64,000 nt of DNA, from NCBI RefSeq assembly GCF_000264905.1, contig NW_006763148.1:142545-206544 (forward strand), written 5' to 3'. Below, one piece after another: positions 48,135 to 58,034 of this stretch. The stretch is from Stereum hirsutum FP-91666 SS1 (lineage: Eukaryota > Basidiomycota > Agaricomycetes > Russulales > Stereaceae). The translations under genes were made by a program, and so were the position numbers. How positions within the stretch are numbered: the first letter of the stretch is position 1; every line of letters starts with the position of its first letter. Under the pieces are notes generated by a model. It was given only the letters and a program-made list of their open reading frames with translations, was not told the DNA's origin and made no database searches.

Positions 48135-49766
48135 ATGTCCTCCATCGCAGCCTTCTCATTCGGCGCCTTGGGTGACTTCGTCGCCCTCCTTGACCTTTCT
48201 AAGAAGGTCCGAAAGTCGCTCAATGCTAGCTCTGGTGCATCGCAGGATTATCTCATGTTCCTCTTCGAAGTCGACTCTTTGGTTCGGGTCCTACAAATGG
48301 CTACCCCAGCTACGACCCCAGCCCGGCTGTCACAGCTCTCTCCCGCCTTAATTCAGGAAGGCCTCAGTGCTCTCAAATCCGTGCAGAATATTATGACGGA
48401 CCTTGAAACGAAGATCACAACTTACCAAGAGAAGTTACGGAAAGGGGGGTCGCGACGAATGATGATGGAATCGTGGAGGAAGATCGGGTGGGGGTTGCTC
48501 GTGCAGGACGACGAAGTCGCGAAACTACGGAGACAACTGGTGTCCAACGTGAGGACTATGGGCATCGTGACGTCGTCAGCGCAGTGGTATTCATCTCTCC
48601 AAAATCTCCCTGGACGTTATTTGATTCCTCCATTCCTTTAAAGTGCCGGAATAGACGAGCTACAGCAGCAGAGCTGGGTCGTACATGACCGCTTGACCAA
48701 GATTCTAACGAAGAGTGTCGGGTACACCTGGGAAGGCGGAATGACCGCGGAAACGGCTCCAATACAACTTCGCGACATGTTTGACAACATCATCTCCATC
48801 CCTTCAGAGTTCTGCGCTACTCCTGAGGTACCCTATATCTATCCTTCACAATACTAGCATTCTGCTCTATCTAACATGCTCGGCTCAGCGTTTGGAAGGA
48901 TTGCTCAACGTGTACCTCCGCGGTCGGAAGGGTACCAAGTCTTTCCTCAAGGGAGACTACGAGCTGACGATATCTGGCTGTGGCACTGAGCTTGACCTTA
49001 TTGATCCAGCGCAATGGACGAGGATCGTGAAACCCGGGATCTTTGTGGAGATGAATGCGATCATACGACGTAAATCAAGACCCAACAATCACTCTGACCT
49101 CGAATGTCCGTGCTGTAGAAGGATTGTAGTGTCTGTGAAGGCTGATACCCTCTCCATATGGTCAGTCCTTACACTAATATTTCACAGTGTATTAAAAGCA
49201 AGGGCGGGGAGAAAAACTTACTTATGCTGTTCCTAGTCCACACTGTGATTCCTCGTTCATTGTGTCAAGAACTGATGTCGATGACCCCACCAACCTTGAC
49301 GGCCCGCATGACGTTCCTGAGTTGGTGCCTGGACAGCGTTCTGCTTATAACCTCTTGGGTGAATTAGAGATTATATATGGGCAGAAGGATTGGCGGGCTC
49401 AACATATAGCACAACTGGAGGACGTCTACACAGAGTCACAATGCCTGCGTCATGTAAGGGTTCTAGAGTGGCTACCAATTAGGCATGCTAGGTCCATGTC
49501 TAGGACTGAGGTGAGTGTTGTGCTACGTGATCGGTTTTTTGCTACAATTCTCATTGCCGCAATTATAGGTGGGTTACCCCTTACCATACCGAGACAGCAC
49601 CAACAAGGAAGTAACGGTGTTCTGGAAGGGACCAAGGACATTGTCGAACGTACCGGTCTCTCTCACTTCATACCTCGAATTCCCATGCTTATTGGCACGC
49701 CGACAGGGGGTGGTCATGCATGAAGTGGTGTCAGAAGAGACCGGAAGTGTAGTATCATTGCTGTAG
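48135..49766 (+). CDS. Fungal helical N-domain plus ubiquitin-like (ULD_2-type) protein
   Basis: Five exons (48135-48586, 48644-48827, 48889-49160, 49237-49510, 49569-49766) give 459 residues. The N-terminal 150 residues (SFGALGDFVALLDLSKKVRK, SLVRVLQMATPAT, MMMESWRKIGWGLL) form the helical region found at the start of many basidiomycete signalling-type proteins. Next, at residues about 165-265, is the ubiquitin-like part: IQLRDMFDNIISIPSEFC, GDYELTISGCGTELDLIDPA and QWTRIVKPGIFVEMNAIIR. Cysteine pairs CPCC and CPHC, one on each side of an intron, could form a small zinc ribbon. The last 150 residues are not recognised. Related proteins are numerous in mushrooms and their role is not established. 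In some the same N-domain heads NLR-like receptors, but no NACHT or NB-ARC is present here. Confidence 0.65.
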
Positions 49767-50496
49767 GTGCCTTAAAATCACCGTCGGTACGATTTCTACT
49801 GACTCCGGTTACCATTTTATCTGGATTGTTATGGTCCGTTCGGCTGATGGGATGCTGAGTGTAGTCCCGCGGCGTTGATACACAGCTTCAAGGCCCTAAC
49901 GATGCAGGGATGCGCATATATTGGCTACAATGCGTGGTCCCCGGATGACTGAGGGACTCTTGAGGTTTACACATTACGCCTGATACAGCTGTCTCCTAGT
50001 GGCAGTGCGAGGTCGTCATATGTACCTTGAGTTTTTATGGCTTTGTTCTCTCACCCTCTCATTCATGATAGCAACCTTGTAGCAACCGGGACATAATGAC
50101 GTGTTAGAGAGTCAAATATATATTATACTCAACCTTGATCCCGGGTGCTGACTAGCATTAGAGAGCCCACGATTGGAAGCTGAGGTCGAAATGGTGTCTG
50201 AGACTTCAATCCGCCCGGGGAGACCTCGACGAAAGGGGTCTCGTCAATATCCCATGTCTGATATATTTCTGTAATTCCGACCAGGATAATTGAGCTCAGA
50301 CAACACTCCCATTACCACTCGAATAACAGGCCGTGGCAGCCCGCGACAACTGCGACTCGATAACAATGCATACGACCATGAATTGCGAATGTTATGTTCG
50401 GCTACTGCGGTACACGTTAATTAAGTCACAGTGATTGCGCAGAGATGATGGTTTGTATTCCTGGAACGATAAAACAAAACAAAAAACGATTCCAAC
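49767..50496. other. Spacer between convergent genes
   Basis: 730 bp tail-to-tail between the ULD-type gene and the unknown minus-strand gene. It is moderately AT-rich around 50100-50130. No gene, repeat or RNA is seen. Confidence 0.4.
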
Positions 50497-51336
50497 CTAC
50501 ACTCGAAAAAGCCTCCCCTTCAGTTCAGTTGGAATATCCGGCATCTGTGAGAAACGAATGGCGAGCGTCGCCTCAGAGATATGTGACATACATATATGCC
50601 CATTGTCCTCTCGCTTCGCTTCATCGACTAAGCAACACCAAAGATGAATACACCAGCGGAAGCCGCGGCATTCGAGATTTTCGTAAGGTTCCGCCACCTG
50701 GACATCTTGCTTGCAGCTCTGCAACTTGGTCTCCACCCATTGAAGTTTGGCAAGGGTGAGGGTTCCTATGTCATGGTCGGAAATGTAACTGTTCTGCAGC
50801 TGTGGAATCAACGGTAACGACACAGGCACATAGTCCACGCGTGGTTGATACATTCGACCACCCTCTCTCCAATTACCGACGATCAAAGCCCACTGATGCC
50901 AGCTTGAACCATGCTCTGGATACAATCGAGCCAGTCTGACCTTAAGATGAGAGGGGGACGAACAGGAATGGACATTCTGCTCTCTGCTTGAGACTGCCAA
51001 AAACAGTTGAGTATGGCTGAGTACAGAAGAAAATTGAAATTATAACTTACTAGTAGGATCTGATGAGTGGTGATGCTGAGTCGGAGTGGGTACTTCTCCG
51101 AGAGAGGAGCCAAGGCTCGGACGGGAGGAAGGCCAGGAAGGGAAGATACCCTCTCCGACGTCTATAACGTCTCGATCCCTCGGATGATATATGGAACCGT
51201 TGTTAGCCGTCTGAGTTGGTAGAGGGGGAGAGGTAACAAGGCGAGTAGCAGGTGACACAACGAGGTGAATAGGGTGAGAAGTGAAAAGGGTTGAGATGGC
51301 GCAGCGCGGGGAGGCAGTGCAGAACCGGGATGACAT
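50497..51336 (-). CDS. Unidentified two-exon gene
   Basis: Exons 51336-51051 and 50993-50497 join in phase through a GTAAGT...GGCAG intron of 57 bp and give about 260 residues. The first 95 are Ser/Thr/Pro-rich and probably disordered. The second part looks globular: VRLARLYPEHGSSWHQWALI, GGRMYQPRVDYVPVSLPL, TLAKLQWVETKLQSCK, GFRWCIHLWCCLVDEAK. The Trp-His-Gln-Trp-Ala-Leu and RWCIHLW patterns recall small fungal proteins of unknown function, but I cannot name a family with confidence. No signal peptide or membrane helix is seen. A different last intron near 50660 is possible. Confidence 0.5.
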
Positions 51337-54300
51337 TCTCGCTGTGGGACACGGATGAGGAAAAACACTCAAAGACGAGATGCCTGAATCACGAGAGAGC
51401 GAGTCAGAAGTAGTTTAAATAACTGGGGGACGACGTGCACACCTTCATAAATGAGTCCGACAAGGCAGACACTCTTAAGTGTATAGGAGATGACACGCAG
51501 AATATTGAGTGAAAAGTGTCACGGAGAACAGGGCGTCCACAGAGAACTAAACGGGTGATGAAGAGAACCAGCCCAGTCGAGAGGAGCCCCATTTATAGAG
51601 AAACGCTACTGTAGTGAAACCGCACAGAGACACAACACTTTACGAAATGAACAACAGACTATCTGCTGTCAGCGCCGTCAGAGCTTGCTTACCGGAGTCC
51701 AACTTATACATGCCACCCTCCATTCCAACAGAACAGCAACATGAGAGATAAGCAAGCAATAGATCTACTGTATTCGTCACAAAAGCGGTGAAGACGGAAA
51801 GAGTTCGAGACGGAACAGATCGTAGAGCGTAAGGATGCCGAACGGGGAAACACAAGAGGAATCCGGCAGCTAATATTGTGGTCGTTTCTCTTGTCTTAGA
51901 TATGACAGTAGCAATTTTATAAGTGGGGATCTTAGAGGACAAGGGGCAGAAGGGCCAACAAGTCTAGACGCCAAACAGTGTTGCACATATACGACCCCGC
52001 GATCTGTTTCTTGTCTGATTAGGATTGAAGGCGCGGACATACTGGACCGGCAAGAGTACTATGCAGAATAGGGAACCCCAGCGAACAAGGGACGGATGTG
52101 CGGGTAATCCCAATGGTTGCGTGGGGCACAACGGTAATTGCGGACACAGGCTGATTCGCATTCCAACAGTATTGCCAACGAAGAATTGCAGCCTGTATGA
52201 GGCGAGGAACAAGGGAAACATTGACCTGTTCCAAACGAGAACAATAATCATGTAAGCGCCATTTCGAGCCCCGCGACGCTGCTCCGTTACTGAGACTCTT
52301 GGAGATCCTAGGATGATGCCTACGCCCAGACAGGCTAGAGCATATGCAGCACAATAAGGATAGCCGAAGAGCGTATAAACTGGGGCCAGATCAACGTTTA
52401 AAAGTCCTTTGACGAGTTCCCTGGCAGTCACGGATCGCAATCAATCGCCCACCGAAACCGACGGTCCATCAGTTCCCCCAAGTTATATACGGTCCTATAT
52501 CTGCGGAAGAGTAGAATGTGAAGCGTCATAAAGCCTTGTTGACCGTTCGGAGCTTCTGGGCACGAATGACGGAGGGACGAAAGTTGGACGAAAAAGTTGC
52601 GAAAAGGTGTCGTTGGGCGCTCTGTGTCAACCGCTTCGTCCCGGCATCCCCCGATCAATTCGCAGTCCGTCAGTGGCGTGGCACAGAATGCCTGCACTGA
52701 AGCTGAAGAGTTTTTGTGACGGTCTAAACTGGTCGACGCCGCCTACTTATCCTCGAAGGATCGCCGAGACCATGTTTGTGAAGGTCCAGTAGATGGGGGC
52801 GCTCACTGCCTAACGTTATTCGCCATCTTTTGACCTCCGAGTTCCGATGTTCCTTGAAGTTGCTGTTTCAGTCCCACCCCAGATCGCGTACTCCTGATCA
52901 ATAGTCACCAGTGAAGCCAGTACCTGATTAGTGCACTACCATGCTGTTAAGGAGATGATAGCGAGCCAGTGTTATCCCGCCATTCAATCCCCGGAATATC
53001 GCGTCGTATATTTAGCGAACAAACGCGTTGCGTTGAGTCACCGTTGAGGGGTTTGGCGAAGATACTACAAGATAATACAGCAAGGATGAGGATGTCAAGG
53101 TTGGATACTAGATACATATACGGGGCTTTGAATCCAATAAATCGCCCAGGCCTTCACGAAATTCGCACTCATGCAGATTCGGTGGCGCAAAAGGCTAGCT
53201 CTTACAGCTTCCCCCTGGGCCACTCTACCACTCACGCAACGTTCTTCATCGCGTTCTTGGTCTCTTGAGGCATCAACTGCTCCAGATGTTGCGTGTGAGT
53301 GCTGCATCCGCCAGCTAGAAACGTCGCTTGACGTGGGTGTGAGCACTGCAACTGTATCTAGCAAGCAAGATGAAGCAGCAGGATACGAAGAGCAATTGTA
53401 GGCGTGGTAGGAGGCAGGTCAATGAGGTCTCGTGTTGCCACTGTGCCACCTCGTCTACGAAATGTACTCAGTTGGGTGTCGAACGAGCCTCATAAACCAA
53501 AGACGGACCTTCTAACTAGTCAATATATCAACAAGGGTACCCGCCCACCTTTGAGTCGAGTACATGGCAAGCTGGCCACAGCAGCAGTCCGACATTAATG
53601 CCAGTAAGATTCGATGGTGGTCTCGACGACGACCCGACAAGTTAAATCTGATACGTAGTGAAGATTCCGTACTCGTCGTACATCACGCAAAGTTTTGCAC
53701 CTTGTCACAGTCGATATGTAGTGTTGCGAACACCATGGCAAAGTCTAGCCTTACCTTTCCTTTCCAGAGCTCGTGTGACCCGTAAAGTTGCGGGATTAGA
53801 GTGCCGCAGAATTCCCAAATCTAACGATCACGTCGAGCAGTCAAGATTCCAAATAATCCGGTGGCGACATGTATGGACCCAAGAAATGTTCTGAAGTGAC
53901 ACTGAATCGGAAGGACAAGGCGAGAAATTAGTCGTAAAGATTCGTATTCCCTAGGCCTGCGCAGGAGGAATCGGATGTCAACCTGGATTTGTACGACCGA
54001 GCCGCTGAAGCCGTTTCTGAGTTTGAGGCAAGAGCGAGGCAAGAGCGAGGAAAATCGGAGGAAAGAGTCCATATGATCATTGATAAGTCACAACGGGAAT
54101 TTATCTTAGTTGCGCACGAGGAGCTATGAGGAGGAGTCAGAAGACCCGTCGAACGTGCGCGATTGAGAGAGATCCAAAAGTGGACGAGCGGCCGGACCCA
54201 ACCGGGCCGGTATTTCTATTTCTTTTGAACAGGTTTTTCGTTTCGCGCCCTTGCACGAACTCCACCTCGCACACTAATAGTACAATTTGCATCCTGACTC

Positions 54301-54666
54301 TTCTGTCTTCCCTCCATGCGCAAACAAATAAATCACAATAGTCCCCGTACTTGTGATCGTTTGCATGTATTTCTGGATATCGGACCTGGCACGCTCATGC
54401 ATATCTAGCGCACATGGGCCACATGAAAACGATGATGATACCTAGATGATACCAAAATAACCAAAGAGAGCGCTTCCTCCAAGCGAACTACGTTCCTGAT
54501 CCTGACCCATCACCCCTCCGCGTGTCTCGGTCTCCCTATTCGAACATCGCAAGGATACGGCTCGCCCACCTATATAAACGAGACATCCGGGCGGGGACAG
54601 GGGGCGGTTTGTCTGACCTTTGATCTGTCCATTTCGCTGCTCCTCAGCAGGGAGTCAGGTCCAGCT
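51337..54666. other. 3.3 kb without a supported gene
   Basis: Minus-strand frames at 51640-52440 contain hydrophobic runs (PVYTLFGYPYCAAYALACLG, DLLLAYLSCCCSVG) and might be remnants of a multi-helix membrane protein, but no family motif or clean splice chain was found. Bases 52440-54550 show short frames only. The promoter of the phosphoesterase gene lies at the right end. Confidence 0.35.
54571..54578 (+). promoter_or_regulatory. TATA box of the metallophosphoesterase gene
   Basis: TATATAAA, 96 bp upstream of the ATG at 54667, in GC-rich surroundings. The distance suits a leader of about 60-70 nt. It is one of the clearest core promoters in the window. Confidence 0.65.
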
Positions 54667-56772
54667 ATGACTCGCATCACATTCCCTATCTTCCTGTCCT
54701 TCCCTCTCCTCTTCTCGGTCTTCCTGTCTAGCACCCTCGTTTCCTCTGTTCCCCTGGAGGATAGTACGTCGCCTCTCCTTTCCTCGACCTCTTTCCTTCG
54801 AACTGACGTCTAGATCGAAAACAGGAGATGCATCATATACCATCGACCTCAACCCGTACCCCAACAAACCCAAGCTTACATTCAATTCTCAAGGACAGTT
54901 CAAGATCACCGTGTTCTCAGACCAACATTACGGAGAGAACGCATGGGACGTTTGGGGACCGGAGCAGGACGCGAATAGTACGGAGTTGACGGAGACGGTG
55001 TTGCCGAGTGAGAAGCCGGATTATGTGTGCGTTTCTCCATCTTGTGGTTAGGGGCGCGAGCGAAAGGAGAAGGCGGGGTTGAGATGGTGTGATCGACGGC
55101 GGATCCTGATGGACTTTACTTTCTTGACAGTGTAATCAACGGTGACTTGATTACTGGCGAGAGTGCGTCTTCCCGTCCTTGCAATCTATCGCATGAACAA
55201 ATTCTTAGCATGTCGCACCCCAGACACCTTCAAGGAAAACTCGACAGACTACGTCAACATCCTTCTCGCACCAATCATCCAAGCCCAGATCCCCTTCTCC
55301 ACCACCCAAGGCGTGCGTCCGCCTCTCCGCCTTACCACCTTATACCCCCTAACTTACCCTCTATCCAAACGGGTATAGAACCACGACAATCAGGTCAACA
55401 TCACCCACCTCGCAGAGATCAAACGCGAGCTCTCCATCGCTCCTCTCTCCTACACCCGCGTCGCTCCCAACGGTGTCGGTGGTGACCCCGAAATGGGCCC
55501 AGGGACGTATTGGGTCCCGGTCTACAACACCACCAATGGTACGTCCCCTTCCCTTCTCGCCGCCGCCCTTCCCTCCATCCAACTATTCATTCATTGAACG
55601 ATAATTGACCGGCGACAATCGATCATACAGACACCGAACCCGCTCTGGTACTCTGGTTCTTCGACTCCCGCGGCGGTTTCGGACCCGGCCCCTCCGCTGA
55701 CTCGAACCCGAACCCGGACTGGGTCGATGCGACGGTGGCGACTTGGATCAATAAGACGAAGGAGGCGATGGATGAGACGTGGGGTGAGGCAGGTACGGTT
55801 GGGAGGGGCAGTTTGGCGTTTGTGCATATCCCGCCGTGAGTCTCTCCATTTTCACCTTACATAGGCCGGGTTGGGCGGTGATGGGGGTTTGACGGTAGGA
55901 GTGGGAGGCTTACTTGTGGACCGGATAGGCATGCGATACAGGCGGTGCAGGAGAGCTTGAATACGACGGATGGGTTGAATGGTACGTTTTGTTCAGCGTC
56001 TTCCGGCACATATCCTGGTTCTCATGTTGATGTCAATGTACAGCGGACACACTCGGCTCTGGCTCCACCGAAGCAACCACAGACGACGCCAATATCGGAA
56101 AGGACGACCCGTTCTACACGGCCGTGACCGCGATCCCGAACCTCCACGCCCTGATTTCAGGCCACGGTACGTACTCTACTTAGCATCTTCATCTTCTCCG
56201 CCGCAGAGACCTGATACGTGTGGCGTGTGGCGCGACCTGTACAGATCACGGAAACGAATGGTGCGCCCGAGAACCCACGCGGAACACCGTCTTCTGCTTC
56301 GACAAACACGCGGGCTACGGTGGCTACTCCTCCGACGGCTGGGGCTACGGCATCCGTAACGTCCTGTTCACATCTGGCTCCGTCCATGAACCGCCACAAT
56401 CGTGGATACGGATGCAGAATGGAACGATCATTGCTCCTGTCACGCTGGGAAGTGGATTCTCGGGTTAGTATCGGTTTTCAGCTATGAGCCCCTCTTCCTT
56501 TTTAATATATGTGTAATTATCGGTGAGCGGTTCTGCGTGATTGAGTGTTGAGTGTTTCTGTGGCTGATTTGAGTTTGATGTGGGCTGTAGGTAGTGATAG
56601 TAGTGCGGGACTGACTAGTGGTGCGGGGATGAGAGCGAGAGTGCGAGAGGGAGTAGGATGGGCTTGGAGAGTTGGGAGATTTGGAGCTGGAGGGGGCGGT
56701 GGCGATGGGCTAAGTATGAGGGGCTGGGGTGTGGTTGGATTGGCATGGAGTGTCTTGGTTTGTTTGAGGTGA
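54667..56772 (+). CDS. Secreted metallophosphoesterase, Dcr2 type
   Basis: Exons 54667-54763, 54825-55026, 55131-55162, 55224-55312, 55379-55538, 55631-55835, 55929-55981, 56044-56166 and 56245-56468 fit. A signal peptide (PIFLSFPLLFSVFLSSTLVS) is followed by the calcineurin-like fold: FKITVFSDQHYGEN (metal ligands Asp, His), DYVVINGDLITGE (GD ligand), NHDNQ (the GNH-type motif written as GNHD), LAFVHIPPHAIQ (His) and ALISGHDHGNEWC (GHxH). All five motifs are intact, so the enzyme should be active. Family members hydrolyse phosphate esters; the substrate here is unknown. The frame stops at 56468. If the last intron is spliced, a tail with SDSSAGLTSGAG and the hydrophobic end GWGVVGLAWSVLVCL follows and stops at 56772, as in a GPI-anchored protein. 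Confidence 0.8.
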
Positions 56773-56879
56773 TGTGTTGAGTTTATTCAGTGGTACGGTC
56801 GAGTGTCGCTCTTGATTCGAAGTCGTTGATCTTTTTCGTGGATGTTAGCAAGGTAGGGGGAGAGTTCATATGCAAGCAT

Positions 56880-56983
56880 GGCCCGGTGGTGTAACGGATG
56901 TGCACGCCTGTTTATCATGTGGACTGCTACTCCGTACTCTTACATCGTTGACAGGAAGTCCCAGTTCGATTCTGGGTCGGGCC
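56880..56983 (+). tRNA. tRNA-like sequence with a large anticodon-arm insert
   Basis: This is the best cloverleaf of the group. GGCCCGG/TCGGGCC pairs over seven, the D-arm GTG/CAC has a TAACGG loop, the anticodon stem is CCTGT/ACAGG, and the T-arm is CCCAG TTCGATT CTGGG. The anticodon loop begins TTATCA with U at position 33. That would read ATC (Asp), which fungi do not normally use. An insert of about 32 nt follows. It could be an intron-containing gene with a misjudged anticodon, or a pseudogene. Confidence 0.45.
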
Positions 56984-57151
56984 GCTTATCCGTCATCGAT
57001 AGACCTTTTGCATGGAATATCGCTTTCCTTTGTTGATCTTGCCTGCTTTGTTACGGTGCGTGCCCAGCTGACGAGTTGGATCTGTTTCTCCTTCTCTTAC
57101 GGGCTACCGCACCCCACTGCGCTTACTCCCCTTCGATTCAAGTGGATTAAC

Positions 57152-57256
57152 GACTCATTGGTGTAATGGTCGGCACGTCCGTACTACATTGGGCACCGAT
57201 GGTAATATTTGCATTGCTCACATATGGGAGATCCTAGTTCGACTCTGGGACGAGTC
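57152..57256 (+). tRNA. tRNA-like sequence, tandem copy 1
   Basis: GACTCAT pairs with ACGAGTC with one A-C mismatch. The D-arm is GTG...CAC with loop TAATGG. Stem TCCGT/ATGGG includes a G-U. The T-arm is CCTAG TTCGACT CTGGG with one mismatch. The loop starts ACTACA, so position 33 is not U and the anticodon cannot be given. It is more decayed than the copy at 57535. Confidence 0.35.
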
Positions 57257-57534
57257 CTTTCTAGCAAAGTCAATACTTTCCCAATATTTTTATACTGTTG
57301 TGTCGGTGTTTCACAGTACTCAGTAGCAGGCATCTTGGATAGGATATTGACTTATTCGCGACCTACTCGTATATGACGGTGGCTTTCATCTATTTAATAT
57401 GGATCTTCCCTCCTTTGTTGTGGCGCGTGCCACCCCAGCGCCATACGCGACTTCCATCTGCTTCTCCTTTATCCTATGAGCTACTGCACCCCTCTGTCAA
57501 TGTGTATATTCTTCGTCGATTGAAGTCGAGGGAA

Positions 57535-57636
57535 GACTCGTTGGTGAAATGGCTAGCACGCCCGTACTGACATACTGGGCGCCGATGGTCATGCATTACT
57601 CATATGGGAGATCCCAGTTCGAGTCTGGGACGAGTC
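57535..57636 (+). tRNA. tRNA-like sequence, tandem copy 2
   Basis: GACTCGT pairs perfectly with ACGAGTC. The D-arm is GTG...CAC. The anticodon stem CCCGT/ATGGG closes a loop of about 37 nt starting ACTGAC. The T-arm CCCAG TTCGAGT CTGGG is perfect. Position 33 is C. The insert shares GGGCGCCGATGGT and GCATT with copy 1, so the insert was part of the ancestral sequence rather than a recent intron. Confidence 0.4.
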
Positions 57637-57725
57637 CAGTATCTGATTCTCTAGAGAACTGTTTTATTCCAGTGTCCTTATAATGCAGTTTCGGTGTTCG
57701 ATAACTCAAAGTTCTCGGTTAGAGT

Positions 57726-57747
57726 GTGTGGCGCGCGTGCGCCACAC
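57726..57747. repeat. Short hairpin, 9-bp arms with a 4-nt loop
   Basis: GTGTGGCGC and GCGCCACAC are exact reverse complements around GCGT. A fully GC-rich stem in a spacer could be a terminator-like or cruciform structure. It is not followed by a T run. Confidence 0.6.
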
Positions 57748-58034
57748 GTAAACGGGATTGTCGGTCACTTCGTTGTCCGCACCGTAGACTCGCACTTGAA
57801 TAGTTCACTCATCACCCACGAGTGGATATAAAGGAGCAGATATGAGGTGAGGGTCCAGTGATACATCGTATTTGACATCAAGAAAAACAACTTGACAATA
57901 CAATTAGGCCGTATTCTTGGCCGTTACAGAGCATTGTTACATACAGAGAGTGCAGAGCGAATAGATCTTGGAACTAGGAACTTCACGGAACATCGTCTAC
58001 GTATCATACCAGTCCGAGTAAGATAACATATGCG

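Larger units (their letters stand above)
57015..57720 (+). repeat. Tandem duplication, units about 383 bp apart, each with a tRNA-like sequence
   Basis: The upstream flanks share TTTGTT...G.GCGTGCC, then CTGCTTCTCCTT-like and GCTAC.GCACCCC, then CTTCGATT.AAG before each tRNA-like start. The anticodon inserts of the two tRNA-like sequences are also homologous. The downstream flanks share GTTTCGGTGTT-like text. Borders are approximate. Confidence 0.6.
56773..58034. other. Spacer with three tRNA-like sequences and a duplication
   Basis: Between the phosphoesterase and the MYND gene. It contains tRNA-like sequences at 56880, 57152 and 57535. The second and third lie in units repeated at about 383 bp. 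A hairpin GTGTGGCGC-GCGT-GCGCCACAC is at 57726-57747. No protein gene is seen. Confidence 0.5.

Noticed and set aside
51640..52440. Possible seven-helix membrane protein on the minus strand
   Set aside because: Hydrophobic runs exist, but no conserved motif and no consistent exon chain could be built. Left as unassigned sequence.
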